From positions 744,001-808,000 of the forward strand of contig NZ_JASZYG010000001.1 in the NCBI RefSeq assembly GCF_030317105.1: a stretch of DNA of 64,000 nucleotides, written 5' to 3'. This DNA comes from Variovorax brevis. GTDB taxonomy: Bacteria; Pseudomonadota; Gammaproteobacteria; Burkholderiales; Burkholderiaceae_C. Both the position numbers and the translations under genes were made by a program. Positions within the stretch are counted from its first letter, which is position 1. Every line of letters begins with the position of its first letter. Below, in pieces: positions 17,747 to 27,582 of this stretch. Under the pieces are notes generated by a model. The model saw only the letters and a program-made list of their open reading frames with translations, had not been told where the DNA came from and ran no database searches.

Positions 17747-19008
17747 ACACACCCGCTTCTCCTCGCGCTGGCTTTCGGTCGCAGCGGGCGACCCAAGGCG
17801 TTGCGAACCTGCTGTCGGCTTGCGCCGGCTGGCCGCTTCGCCGCCTCGTTGTGGGCCTCTTGCGCAAGGTGACGCACGGCACATTGAGCGTCGAGTTGCC
17901 GGACGGCGCGACGCTCGAGGGCCGGGGCAAGGCGGATGAGCCATCCGTCTCGATCCAGTTGCACCGTTGGCGCCCGTTGCTGCGCCTGCTCCTGCGCGGT
18001 GATCTCGGCTTTGCCGAGTCCTACCGGGACGGCGACTGGTCGACACCGGACCTGACAGCCCTGCTGGCATTTGGCCTGCGCAATGAAGCGAGTTGGGGCC
18101 GCACGCTCGATGCGTCCTTGCCTTTTGGGTGGCTGGGTCGCGCATTCCACGCGACGCGTGCCAACACACGACGCGGCAGCCGCGAGAACATTTCTTTTCA
18201 CTACGACATGGGCAATGATTTCTATGCCCATTGGCTCGACGCCGACCTCATCTATTCGAGCGGCCTCTACGCGACCGGACAGGAGACGCTGGAGCAGGCG
18301 CAGGCGGCCAAGCTGGCGCGCATCATGGATCTGCTCGACCTGAAGGCGCCGGCGAAGGTGCTGGAGATCGGCTGCGGATGGGGCGCACTGGCGTTGGCAC
18401 TCGCGCAGGGTCATGACGCACACGTGACGGGCTTGACGCTCTCGTCAGAACAGCTGGCGCATGCGAGGCAGCGCGTTGAAGCGTGCGGCCTGCAGGAGCG
18501 TGTCGAACTGCGCTTGCAAGACTACCGCGACGTCGAAGGCCAATACGATCGCATCGTCTCCATAGAGATGCTGGAAGCGGTGGGCGAACGCTACTGGCCG
18601 ACGTACTTCGACACGCTGCGCGAGCGCTTGAGTCCCGATGGCCTGGCGGTACTGCAAGTGATCACGATCGCGCAAGAGAGCTTCGAGCACTACCGACACA
18701 ACACCGATTTCATCCAGCGCTTCATCTTTCCGGGCGGCATGTTGCCCTCCGTCGCGGCCATGCACGAGCAGGCGGCGCGCGCGGGTCTGGTCATGGAGCA
18801 GGCGCAATCCTTTGGGCCGGGCTATGCGGCGACTTTGGCCGAATGGCGGCACCGCTTCCTTCGCGCCTGGCCCGCGATCCGTGGATTGGGTTTCGACGCT
18901 GATTTCCGGCGGTTGTGGGAGTACTACCTTTGCTATTGCGAAGCAGGGTTTCGCACTGGGCGCGTTGACGTCGGACTGTTCACGCTGAGGCACGCGAAGG
19001 CAGCGTAA
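17743..19008 (+). CDS. CFA-synthase-family fatty-acyl methyltransferase with altered active site
   Basis: A 421-residue protein with full CFA-synthase architecture: an N-terminal lipid-binding domain, 'FHYDMGNDFY' (152-161), SAM motif 'VLEIGCGWGALAL' (206-218) and 'FIFPGGMLPS' (327-336). Aligned by eye with E. coli CFA synthase, the bicarbonate-site Cys139 is Ser173 ('YSSGLY') and His266 is Gln305, while Glu239 (Glu278), Ile268 (Ile307) and Tyr317 (Tyr362) are kept. It may therefore methylate an unsaturated phospholipid acyl chain without closing a cyclopropane ring. It is the last gene of the FAD-DUF1365 operon. The product chemistry is inference. Confidence 0.82.
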   Translation: MNTPASPRAGFRSQRATQGVANLLSACAGWPLRRLVVGLLRKVTHGTLSVELPDGATLEGRGKADEPSVSIQLHRWRPLLRLLLRGDLGFAESYRDGDWSTPDLTALLAFGLRNEASWGRTLDASLPFGWLGRAFHATRANTRRGSRENISFHYDMGNDFYAHWLDADLIYSSGLYATGQETLEQAQAAKLARIMDLLDLKAPAKVLEIGCGWGALALALAQGHDAHVTGLTLSSEQLAHARQRVEACGLQERVELRLQDYRDVEGQYDRIVSIEMLEAVGERYWPTYFDTLRERLSPDGLAVLQVITIAQESFEHYRHNTDFIQRFIFPGGMLPSVAAMHEQAARAGLVMEQAQSFGPGYAATLAEWRHRFLRAWPAIRGLGFDADFRRLWEYYLCYCEAGFRTGRVDVGLFTLRHAKAA

Positions 19009-19048
19009 AGGAACGCCGCACGCTCCTCAGCCCCACAAATGGGGCAAA

Positions 19049-19102
19049 GCGCGCAAATAAACGGGGTACCGGTTTGCTAAATACCCCATTAATTTCGCGC
19101 GC
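19049..19102. repeat. Long imperfect inverted repeat
   Basis: The left arm, GCGCGC-AAATAAA-C-GGGGTA (19049-19068), is nearly complementary to the right arm TACCCC-ATT-AATTT-CGCGCGC (19082-19102): about 18 of 20 positions pair, with one bulged base and a 13-base loop. No T-run follows on either strand, so a simple terminator is unlikely. Its place at the edge of the AbiE/Shedu islet would suit a recombination remnant or operator. Confidence 0.4.
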
Positions 19103-19278
19103 CAACGCCCTAAGTTCCTCGTGTTTCTCCCAGCGGCTTGAACGAGTTGATCTGCTTGAACATTGCAATGGAATGTCAGTGGAGAGTCACCCCGGCAGAC
19201 ACGGCTACCGAACGACCCAACCCGGTGTCACTCGGCTAACTCTCGGTTCGTCAACCTGCCATGCCTTGAGTCGGTCTG

Positions 19279-19320
19279 GTGACAAAGCAGAATGTCAGAA
19301 ACTACGATAAACTTCTGACA
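19279..19320 (+). promoter_or_regulatory. AbiE promoter with overlapping inverted-repeat operator
   Basis: A sigma-70-like promoter reads GTGACA (19279-19284), 18-bp spacer, TACGAT (19303-19308). A perfect 8-bp inverted repeat, TGTCAGAA (19293-19300) and TTCTGACA (19313-19320), brackets the -10 box and ends 14 bp before the AbiEi ATG. AbiEi antitoxins are known to bind inverted repeats in their own promoter and repress it, so this is the expected autoregulatory site. Confidence 0.6.
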
Positions 19321-19334
19321 CCAGAGATCCAGTC

Positions 19335-19931
19335 ATGAGCACGCTCCCCCGTTCCATCCTGTCACACACCCAATCCCTGCCCGAGGGCGGCGTGGTGTCG
19401 CCCAAGGAGTTTCTGCATCTCGGGAGCCGCGCCGCGGTTGATCAGGCGTTCTCGAGACTTGCCAAGGAAGGCAAGTTGCTTCGGGTGGCGCGCGGCACCT
19501 ACGTCACGCCTGTGTCGAGCCGGTTTGGGACGCGAGCTCCAGCTCCTGAAAAGGTCGTGCAATCTCTGGCCGCCCAAAGCGGTGAGGTGGTCACACCGCA
19601 CGGCGCCAACGCGGCCAACGCGCTGGGCCTGACACAGCAGGTGCCGATTCGCGAGGTCTATCTGACCTCGGGGCGCAGCCGCAAGCTGAAGCTGGGTCGC
19701 TACGAGGTGACGGTCAAACATGCCCCCCGCTGGATGTTGGCTCTGGGCGTCGGCCAAGCCGGCGCGGCCGTGCGGGCGCTGGCCTGGATGGGACCGTCGC
19801 ATGTGCGCGAATCGCTGGCCGCCTTGCGGCGAACGCTTCCGTCTTCGGAATGGCAGGCGCTTACGTCGGGGCGTGCCGGCCTGCCCTCATGGATGGCCAG
19901 GGCGATCGGCGAAGAAGCGATTCGTGGCTGA
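19335..19931 (+). CDS. abiEi: AbiEi-type antitoxin / regulator (DUF6088)
   Basis: A 198-residue protein with an N-terminal winged-helix region ('GGVVSPKEFLHLGSRAAVDQ', then 'AFSRLAKEGKLLRVARGTYV'), the usual start of AbiEi/DUF6088 antitoxins. A C-terminal antitoxin domain follows ('VTPHGANAANALGLTQQVP'). It would repress its own promoter and counteract the AbiEii nucleotidyltransferase in a type IV toxin-antitoxin / phage-abortive system. The promoter with inverted repeat lies immediately upstream, and its last eight bases overlap the toxin gene. Confidence 0.8.
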   Translation: MSTLPRSILSHTQSLPEGGVVSPKEFLHLGSRAAVDQAFSRLAKEGKLLRVARGTYVTPVSSRFGTRAPAPEKVVQSLAAQSGEVVTPHGANAANALGLTQQVPIREVYLTSGRSRKLKLGRYEVTVKHAPRWMLALGVGQAGAAVRALAWMGPSHVRESLAALRRTLPSSEWQALTSGRAGLPSWMARAIGEEAIRG

Positions 19932-20961
19932 GCCCTACTTCTCCCTCAGCGACGCGGACCGGGCCGAAGTCCTGGAAGTAGGCCGGGAGCGGACCGGCCG
20001 CCCGGCCCATCTAATGGAAAAGGACATCTGGGTCGTCTGGACGCTTGGCACGCTGTTCGGGTCGCCGGTCGGTACGGATCTAACGTTCAAGGGTGGCACG
20101 TCCCTCTCCAAGGCCTACCGCATCATCGACAGGTTCTCGGAAGACCTCGACCTGACGTACGACATCCGCAAGCTGATCGCCGACCTGACGGGAGGCGAGG
20201 AGTTCTTGCCGGCCAGCCGCAGCCAGGCCAGCAAGTGGACGAAAGCCGTGCGCGACCGGCTTCCGGCGTGGATCGCAGGCACGGTGCAGCCCGTGATTCA
20301 GGACGCACTCGACAAGGCGAAGCTGGGTGCGAAGCTGGAAGTCGCAGGTGCGGACAAGGACAAGTTGCTGCTTCACTACCAAGCGGTCAAGCAAGGGACC
20401 GGATATGTCGCTCCGGTCGTCACATTGGAGTTTGGCGGTCGGGCGACGGGCGAGCCGCACGCGGCCATACCGGTAGCGTGTGACATCGACGGCCACGTCG
20501 ACGGAGTGACGTTTCCGACCGCCTCCCCGGTGGTCATGAGCGTCGCCCGGACCTTCTGGGAAAAGGCAACTGCCGCGCACGTCTATTGCGCCCAAGGCCG
20601 GATCCGCGGCGAGCGCTATGCGCGGCACTGGCACGACCTGGCGGCCATCATGAGAAGCTCGCACTTCGATGCCGTCGTCAATGATCGCGAAGTCGCACGC
20701 GCGGTCGCTGAGCACAAGTCGTATTTCTTCCCCGAGAAGGATGCCGCAGGCAATACGGTCGACTACTTCGCCGCCATCGCAGGTACCCTGCACGTCGTGC
20801 CCAAGGGGGCCGCACGCGAAGCCCTCGCCCTCGACTACGCCAGCATGCTCGAAGATCAAGTCATGGTAGGGGACGCGCTGCCCTTCGAAGACCTCATGCT
20901 GGCCTGCGCGGAAGTTGCAGCCAGAGCCAACGGAGCACCGACAACGACAGCGCGTCCCTGA
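19924..20961 (+). CDS. abiEii: AbiEii-type nucleotidyltransferase toxin
   Basis: A 345-residue nucleotidyltransferase with the family motif I 'FKGGTSLSKAYRIIDRFSED' (55-74) containing the GGTS loop and the metal-binding D-x-D of 'SEDLD'. A later 'DLAAIM' block also fits AbiEii/DUF1814. Family members transfer nucleotides, for some homologues to tRNA acceptor stems, and stop growth. The GTG at 19924 overlaps the antitoxin gene by eight bases, the normal coupling for this pair. Both genes look intact. Confidence 0.85.
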   Translation: MAEPYFSLSDADRAEVLEVGRERTGRPAHLMEKDIWVVWTLGTLFGSPVGTDLTFKGGTSLSKAYRIIDRFSEDLDLTYDIRKLIADLTGGEEFLPASRSQASKWTKAVRDRLPAWIAGTVQPVIQDALDKAKLGAKLEVAGADKDKLLLHYQAVKQGTGYVAPVVTLEFGGRATGEPHAAIPVACDIDGHVDGVTFPTASPVVMSVARTFWEKATAAHVYCAQGRIRGERYARHWHDLAAIMRSSHFDAVVNDREVARAVAEHKSYFFPEKDAAGNTVDYFAAIAGTLHVVPKGAAREALALDYASMLEDQVMVGDALPFEDLMLACAEVAARANGAPTTTARP

Positions 20962-21062
20962 TCGTGAGCCCGTGCACTCGCATTCCACCAGCGTCAGCGT
21001 GTTCTTGAGCGTCTGGGCCCGGCGCGCATGTCTCTAAACATTGATGCAGCAAGGAGTTATCG

Positions 21063-21443
21063 ATGGACGACGAGGCAGAGATACATCGAAAGAAGATCTC
21101 CGGCAAAACCTATATCAGTCCCGCTGTGGCGACGGCCGAGGGCTCGTTGCGCATTGCCTCCAAGTCATTGACTCCGAGGGCCCTATACGGGTTGATCCAA
21201 CCCAACGATGAGGACGGCAATCCGACCGGGGAGTCCGTCTTCAATTTCAGGCCGCGTGCTTTCATCGTTGCGGGCTCTCTGGGCGAATTCGTCTCAGCGC
21301 AAGGTGTCAACACCGACAAGATGCGCTCCTTCGAGCTGTATCGCAACAGCATCGCGGGCATTGACATCATGACCTTCGACGAACTCTACGAGCGCAGCAA
21401 GTTCATTGTCGAGGCGGCAGCAATGCCGACACCATCGAACTAG
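21063..21443 (+). pseudogene. Internally deleted Shedu (DUF4263, SduA-like) anti-phage gene
   Basis: The 126-residue frame has its own AGGAG Shine-Dalgarno and ATG. Its first 45 residues ('KKISGKTYISPAV', 'LRIASKSLTPRALY') resemble the N-terminus of Shedu proteins. The last 75 ('FRPRAFIVAGSLGEF', 'KMRSFELYRNSI', 'MTFDELYERSKFIVE') resemble the C-terminal end of the DUF4263 nuclease domain. The roughly 200-300 residues normally between them, including the catalytic core, are missing while the frame is kept. It is most likely a decayed defence gene, although a translated mini-protein is possible. Similarity is judged from memory of the family. Confidence 0.6.
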
Positions 21444-21644
21444 CGCTACGCACCTGCGCCCTTCTCTTGGCTACGCGTGCCGAAGACCCGCAGCCCAGTT
21501 CCGCCCGCGATGTACAAGGAGCAGCTCGTGCCACGCCCGGGCAGGCGAAGATTTGCGCGGCGTGCTTTCGGCGCAGCTGTTCCGTTGGTGAAGTCCATGA
21601 CCAATTTGCAGCAAGCTGCAGGAAGCCAGGGGCCGCTGGCTCCG

Positions 21645-23258
21645 TCACTCCCACTCAATCGTCGCCGGCGGCTTGCTCGAAACGTCGTAGGTCACGCGGT
21701 TGATCCCTCGCACCTCGTTGATGATCCGCCCCGACACCTTCTTGAGCAGCGCATAAGGCAGCTCTGCCCAGTCGGCCGTCATGAAGTCGCTCGTCTGCAC
21801 CGCGCGCAGCGCAACCACGTAGTCATACGTCCGGCCATCGCCCATGACGCCCACGCTCTTCACCGGCAGGAACACGGTGAAGGCCTGGCTGGTGAGGTCG
21901 TACCAGGTCTTGCCAGACGCCTCATCCTTGAAGTTGCGCAGCTCCTCGATGAAGATCGCATCGGCGCAGCGCAGCAGGTCGGCGTATTCCTTCTTCACTT
22001 CGCCCAGGATGCGCACGCCCAGGCCCGGGCCCGGGAAGGGATGGCGGTAGACCATCTCCGGCGGCAGGCCCAGCGCCACGCCCAGCTCGCGCACTTCGTC
22101 CTTGAACAGGTCGCGCAGCGGCTCCAAGAGCTTCAGGCCCAGTTGCTCGGGCAGGCCACCCACGTTGTGATGGCTCTTGATCGTCACGGCCTTCTTGCTC
22201 TTCGCACCGCCCGACTCGATCACGTCCGGATAGATCGTGCCCTGCGCCAGCCACTTCGCGCCCTTGGCACCGGCGCTGGTGAGCTTGGCCGCTTCCTGCT
22301 TGAACACCGTGACGAACTCGCCGCCGATGATCTTGCGCTTGGCCTCCGGGTCGCTCACGCCGGCCAGCTTGCCCAGGAACAGGTCGCTCGCATCGACGCG
22401 AATCACCTTCGCGTGCAGCTTGCCAACGAACATGTCCATGACCATGTCGCCTTCGTTCAGCCGCAGCAGGCCGTGGTCGACGAACACGCAGGTCAGCTGG
22501 TCGCCGATGGCGCGATGGATCAGCGCCGCGGCCACCGACGAATCGACACCACCCGACAAGCCGAGGATGACTTCTTCGTCACCCACCTGTTCGCGGATCT
22601 TCTCGACCGCTTCGGCGATGTGGTCGCGCATGACCCAATCGGGCTTGGCGCCGCAGATGCCGAGCACGAAGCGGTTGAGCAGCGCCTGGCCCTGCACCGT
22701 GTGCGTGACTTCGGGATGGAACTGCACGCCGTAGAAGTGCCTGTCTTCGTCGGCCATGCCGGCGATGGGGCATGAATCGGTGGACGCCATCAGCTTGAAG
22801 CCGGGCGGCAGTTCGGTCACCTTGTCGCCATGGCTCATCCACACGTTGAGCATGCCGTGGCCTTCATCGGTCGTGAAGTCGGCGATGTCCTTGAGCAACT
22901 CCGTATGGCCACGTGCGCGCACGGCCGCAAAGCCGAACTCGCGCTTGTGCCCGCCCTCGACCTTGCCGCCGAGCTGGTGCGCCATGGCCTGCATGCCGTA
23001 GCAGATGCCCAGCACCGGCACGCCCAGCTCGAACACGGCCTGCGGTGCCTTGTCCGTGGTCTCTTCGTAGATGCTCGCGTGGCTGCCCGACAGGATCACG
23101 CCCTTGAGCGTGCCGTCCCTGGCGTAGTCGCGGATCCACTCGTCGCTCACGTCGCAGGGGTGGACTTCGGAGAACACATGCGCCTCGCGTACGCGGCGCG
23201 CGATGAGTTGCGTGACTTGCGAGCCGAAGTCGAGGATGAGGATTTTCTGGTGTTGCAT
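21645..23258 (-). CDS. guaA: GMP synthase (glutamine-hydrolysing) GuaA
   Basis: Converts XMP to GMP with glutamine and ATP in the cytoplasm. At 537 residues it has the class I glutamine amidotransferase domain ('[16 protein letters not shown]' with the nucleophilic Cys, '[11 protein letters not shown]' with His/Glu), the ATP-pyrophosphatase P-loop '[17 protein letters not shown]' and the C-terminal dimerisation domain ending 'PPATIEWE'. The start overlaps the stop of the STING-like gene by one base (TAATG), so the two are coupled. The 3' end borders an accessory islet, in keeping with guaA being a known integration hotspot. About 200 bp beyond the stop hold no recognisable gene. Confidence 0.97.
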   Translation of the reverse strand: MQHQKILILDFGSQVTQLIARRVREAHVFSEVHPCDVSDEWIRDYARDGTLKGVILSGSHASIYEETTDKAPQAVFELGVPVLGICYGMQAMAHQLGGKVEGGHKREFGFAAVRARGHTELLKDIADFTTDEGHGMLNVWMSHGDKVTELPPGFKLMASTDSCPIAGMADEDRHFYGVQFHPEVTHTVQGQALLNRFVLGICGAKPDWVMRDHIAEAVEKIREQVGDEEVILGLSGGVDSSVAAALIHRAIGDQLTCVFVDHGLLRLNEGDMVMDMFVGKLHAKVIRVDASDLFLGKLAGVSDPEAKRKIIGGEFVTVFKQEAAKLTSAGAKGAKWLAQGTIYPDVIESGGAKSKKAVTIKSHHNVGGLPEQLGLKLLEPLRDLFKDEVRELGVALGLPPEMVYRHPFPGPGLGVRILGEVKKEYADLLRCADAIFIEELRNFKDEASGKTWYDLTSQAFTVFLPVKSVGVMGDGRTYDYVVALRAVQTSDFMTADWAELPYALLKKVSGRIINEVRGINRVTYDVSSKPPATIEWE

Positions 23259-23995
23259 TACAGGTGAACCATGCGGGAATCGGTGAAGACGACGCGGCCC
23301 TCGGCCACGTCCGAGGCGAGCATCTGCACGACCTCATCGAAAAATTTGGCGATCAGCTCCTGCGTGATCAACCCTTGCTCGGAATCCGACAGCGGAAGCC
23401 CTGACTTCTTGCGTCGCTGCTCGCTGCGATAGTCCACGAGGCTCTTGAGCGTCAGCAGCGTGGACGGAAAATCGACATAGCGCAATTCTCCCGCTTCGCC
23501 GCGCTGGCTCTCGATCATGAGCACATCGCGCAAACGCTTGCCTCCCGTCGCCAGCTGCCGCACCGACGACTTGTAGCCGCGGCTGGCAATCTGCTGCTTG
23601 TAGCGCTCGACACTTGCATCGTCCAGTTCGTCGAGCCCCGTCGGGCGGAACACCACGAAGCGGCCGTCCGGCGACTGCGCCTTCAGGTCCGCAATGGCCA
23701 CCCGCGCAAAATTGTTGACGTAACCGTGCGCCAGCGCAAACGCGAGCGAATAGCCATCCTCGATCTGCGCCTTCATGCTGACGCGAATGACCGTGAGCGC
23801 CGCAAATATCGCCGACAGCAGCGTGAAGAGGCTGCCCCAGGACGCGACCTTGCCGGGGTCTTCCACCACCACCAGCACCGTTGCCGCAAAGGCCAGCAAC
23901 GCAAGAAAGGCCGCGATGAGTCCGCGCGTCCTGATGCGCGCGGCCACCAGCTTCAGGTAGCGCCAGTAACTGGAAGCCCAGGAGGACGCAGACAC
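23258..23995 (-). CDS. Membrane protein resembling bacterial TM-STING, between guaB and guaA
   Basis: A 245-residue protein with two N-terminal transmembrane helices (about 26-44 and 54-71) and a cytosolic domain. The domain shows bacterial STING landmarks in order: 'GYVNNF' (91-96), a beta strand 'GRFVVF' (111-116), 'GYKSSVRQL' (140-148), '[17 protein letters not shown]' (173-189; compare the family's D-x-P-T-T-L) and an acidic C-terminal helix '[16 protein letters not shown]' (211-226). Bacterial STINGs bind cyclic di-GMP and usually belong to CBASS operons with a cGAS-like cyclase, which is absent here. The GTG start follows the guaB stop by nine bases and the stop overlaps guaA. The family call is by pattern only. 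Confidence 0.6.
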   Translation of the reverse strand: MSASSWASSYWRYLKLVAARIRTRGLIAAFLALLAFAATVLVVVEDPGKVASWGSLFTLLSAIFAALTVIRVSMKAQIEDGYSLAFALAHGYVNNFARVAIADLKAQSPDGRFVVFRPTGLDELDDASVERYKQQIASRGYKSSVRQLATGGKRLRDVLMIESQRGEAGELRYVDFPSTLLTLKSLVDYRSEQRRKKSGLPLSDSEQGLITQELIAKFFDEVVQMLASDVAEGRVVFTDSRMVHL

Positions 23996-24004
23996 GCCCC
24001 CGCC

Positions 24005-25474
<1,470 letters not shown>

Positions 25475-25651
25475 GGGTGAGGCTCCAAAAGACGGATTGT
25501 AACGATTGCTCAGTACTTACCCGGGAGAACGGGCTTGCCACCCCCAAGTCGGGGCAGGCAATATCGGCTCTGTTGTGGATTCACCGCGCCGCAGCCGGCT
25601 CGCAACGTTCAAACTCGTTGCAAAACGTAAGGCGGCGCTAAACTTCGTCGA

Positions 25652-26182
25652 ATGAAAATCGTGCATTGGCTGGTTCTGGGGTGCGTTGGCTGCCTTTCGA
25701 TGGCGGCGAGCGCCCAATGGCAATGGACGGATGCGGCCGGCAAGCAGGTCTTCAGCGACAAGGCGCCGCCGCCCGACGTCCCCGAGCGAAGCATCTCGCG
25801 TCGCCCGGCAACGCCTCCCCCCAAGACGAACTTCATGCAGAACGCCGCAGCACCCGCCACTGCGACCGAGGGTGCGCCGGCGGCTCCAGCGGCCCCTGTC
25901 GCCGCCGGAAGCCCCAAGCCCAAGGGGGTCGACAAGGAACTCGAAGAAAAGACGCGCAAGGCCGCCGAGGCTGAAAAGGCCAAGCAAGCGGCTGAGGCGC
26001 AAAAGCTCGCCCAGGCCAAGTCCGAGAACTGCAGGGTCGCCCAGCAAGGCAAGGCGACGTTCGACAGCGGCCTGCGTGTGGCCCGGATCAATTCCCAGGG
26101 GGAGCGCGAGATCATCGACGACGCCGGGCGCGCCGCCGAACTCAAGCGCCTTCAGGGGATCATCGACAGCGACTGCCGGTAG
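25652..26182 (+). CDS. Exported DUF4124-domain protein
   Basis: A 176-residue protein with a signal peptide ('HWLVLGCVGCLSMAASAQ'). The DUF4124 signature follows: 'QWQWTDAAGKQVFSDKAPPP', a WxWxDxxGxxxYSD-type beta-hairpin module of unknown function. An Ala/Pro-rich linker leads to a charged helical C-terminus with a predicted coiled coil ('KELEEKTRKAAEAEKAKQ') and two cysteines. It is monocistronic, divergent from guaB and convergent with rnfH. Confidence 0.8.
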   Translation: MKIVHWLVLGCVGCLSMAASAQWQWTDAAGKQVFSDKAPPPDVPERSISRRPATPPPKTNFMQNAAAPATATEGAPAAPAAPVAAGSPKPKGVDKELEEKTRKAAEAEKAKQAAEAQKLAQAKSENCRVAQQGKATFDSGLRVARINSQGEREIIDDAGRAAELKRLQGIIDSDCR

Positions 26183-26191
26183 GTTTTTGAC

Positions 26192-26524
26192 TCAGTAGCC
26201 GGCTTTGGCGCCCTGGCGGCGCTTGGCGAACAGGCCGGTGCCCCGCGCACCCTGCTTGGCAAAGCGCTCCCGGCGCGCCACCTTGGGGTCGACGGTCAGG
26301 GGGCGGCACAGTTCGATCCGGTCCAGGTCCTTCAAGGGGCGATCCCACGGAGCTTCCTTGCCCCAGATGCCGGCCGGCAAAGCACGCCAGTCGAGTTCGG
26401 GGTAGCGGCCCGGCAAACCACTCGCTTGCACGGCTTCAAGAACGGTGGCGGCGTCGGGCACGTTCAATTCCTCCTCGTACACGACGCGGGGCGCGGGCGA
26501 ATACAAGAGGGTGACGCGCATCAT
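26192..26524 (-). CDS. rnfH: RnfH family ubiquitin-like protein
   Basis: A 110-residue beta-grasp protein of the RnfH/UPF0125 family ('VTLLYSPAPRVVYEEELNVP', 'GIWGKEAPWDRPLKDLDRIE', 'LCRPLTVDPKVARRERF'). Its function is unresolved; it nearly always follows ratA. The ATG ATG start at 26524 overlaps the ratA stop. The C-terminal tail is basic and extends about 20 residues past the fold. Confidence 0.9.
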   Translation of the reverse strand: MMRVTLLYSPAPRVVYEEELNVPDAATVLEAVQASGLPGRYPELDWRALPAGIWGKEAPWDRPLKDLDRIELCRPLTVDPKVARRERFAKQGARGTGLFAKRRQGAKAGY

Positions 26525-26970
26525 TTGCCCTCCGCGTAGACATGCTCGGCACGCTTGACGAATGCCTCGACCAGCGTCGATGCGATCTTGTCGAACACGG
26601 GGCCGACCAGCGCCTGCAAGGTCGCGCTGTCGAAGCCGTATTGCAGGTCCAGTTCCACGCGGCATGCACGCTCGCCCTCCCCGCCGACGGGCGTGAACTT
26701 CCACGTGCCGTCCAGCTTGGAGAACGGGCCGGAAATCAGCTTGAGATGCACCTCCCGCCCTGGAACGTGCGTGTTGCGCGTCATGAAGCTTTGATGAAAA
26801 CCACCGAACGCCAGGCCGACTTCCGCGGTCATCCCCGCATCATCCTGCTCGACGATGCGCGACTTGTCGCACCACGGCAGGAACTCGGGATAACGGGCCA
26901 CATCGATCACGAGGTCGTACATCTCCTGGGCACTGAACCAGATAAGAACGGACTTGTGAACGGTTTTCAT
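26521..26970 (-). CDS. ratA: RatA-like START/SRPBCC protein (COQ10 family)
   Basis: A 149-residue SRPBCC-fold protein: 'VHKSVLIWFSAQEMYDLVID' at the N-terminus, then 'YPEFLPWCDKSRIV' and 'WKFTPVGG'. E. coli RatA has been described as a ribosome-association toxin. The family also includes the COQ10 ubiquinone-binding proteins, so quinone chaperoning is an equally plausible role. The ATG at 26970 starts 61 bp from the divergent smpB, and the stop overlaps rnfH. The ratA-rnfH pair opposite smpB is conserved widely in proteobacteria. Confidence 0.88.
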   Translation of the reverse strand: MKTVHKSVLIWFSAQEMYDLVIDVARYPEFLPWCDKSRIVEQDDAGMTAEVGLAFGGFHQSFMTRNTHVPGREVHLKLISGPFSKLDGTWKFTPVGGEGERACRVELDLQYGFDSATLQALVGPVFDKIASTLVEAFVKRAEHVYAEGK

Positions 26971-27031
26971 AGAATGGGAAGGCAGGCGCGATGGATTGTA
27001 TTGAAGCCATGCAGACACCACATTGAAGATC

Positions 27032-27508
27032 ATGGCCTCAAAAAAACCCGACACCTCCACCCGCATCGCCGACAACAAGAAGGCCGCGTACAACTACTTC
27101 TTCGAAGAACGCTTCGAGGCCGGCATGGTGCTGGAAGGCTGGGAGGTCAAATCCCTGCGCGAAGGCAAGGTGCAACTCACCGACGGCTACGTGGTCATTC
27201 GCAATGGCGAACTCTTCGTGCTGGGCTGCCAGATCAACCCGCTCAAGAGCGCATCAACGCATGTGAACCCCGATTCCGTGCGCACAAAGAAGCTGCTGTT
27301 GCACAAGGAGCAGATCCGCCGCCTGATCGGCAAGATCGAGCAGAAGGGCTACACGCTCGTGCCGCTCAACCTGCACTGGAAGGCCGGCAAGGTGAAGTGC
27401 GAAATTGCGCTGGCGAAGGGCAAGGCCGAGCACGACAAGCGCGACACCATCAAGGACCGTGAAGGCAAGCGCGAAGTCGAGCGTGCAATGAAGAGCCGGC
27501 ATCGGTAG
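27032..27508 (+). CDS. smpB: SsrA-binding protein SmpB
   Basis: Binds tmRNA and delivers it to stalled ribosomes for trans-translation. The 158-residue sequence shows '[20 protein letters not shown]', '[19 protein letters not shown]', '[17 protein letters not shown]' and the basic C-terminal tail '[13 protein letters not shown]' that enters the mRNA channel. The ATG at 27032 is preferred over an in-frame TTG nine bases upstream. No tmRNA gene was seen in the window. Confidence 0.96.
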   Translation: MASKKPDTSTRIADNKKAAYNYFFEERFEAGMVLEGWEVKSLREGKVQLTDGYVVIRNGELFVLGCQINPLKSASTHVNPDSVRTKKLLLHKEQIRRLIGKIEQKGYTLVPLNLHWKAGKVKCEIALAKGKAEHDKRDTIKDREGKREVERAMKSRHR

Positions 27509-27582
27509 GTTTCGTCGGACACCGCTTCGAGGACTGCGGGCATACACTGCACCTTCGAATCGTCAACCAAGGAGAAAACGAT

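Larger units (their letters stand above)
19009..19334. other. Intergenic stretch with inverted repeats at the edge of an accessory islet
   Basis: The 326 bp between the methyltransferase and the AbiE genes hold no convincing gene. A GCCCCA/TGGGGC hairpin (19030-19045) without a U-tract may end the upstream operon. It is followed by a long imperfect inverted repeat (19049-19102) and, near the right end, the AbiE promoter and operator. Base composition is visibly more AT-rich than the flanking core genes. Confidence 0.5.

Noticed and set aside
19074..19310. A 78-codon plus-strand frame before AbiE
   Set aside because: It spans the promoter and operator of the AbiE pair and has no protein-like motif or ribosome site.
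21645..21700. A duplicated att site between the guaA 3' end and the left edge of the islet
   Set aside because: The guaA terminus (AGTGGGAGTGA) has only a weak partial resemblance near 19179 and no clean direct repeat, so an attachment site cannot be claimed.
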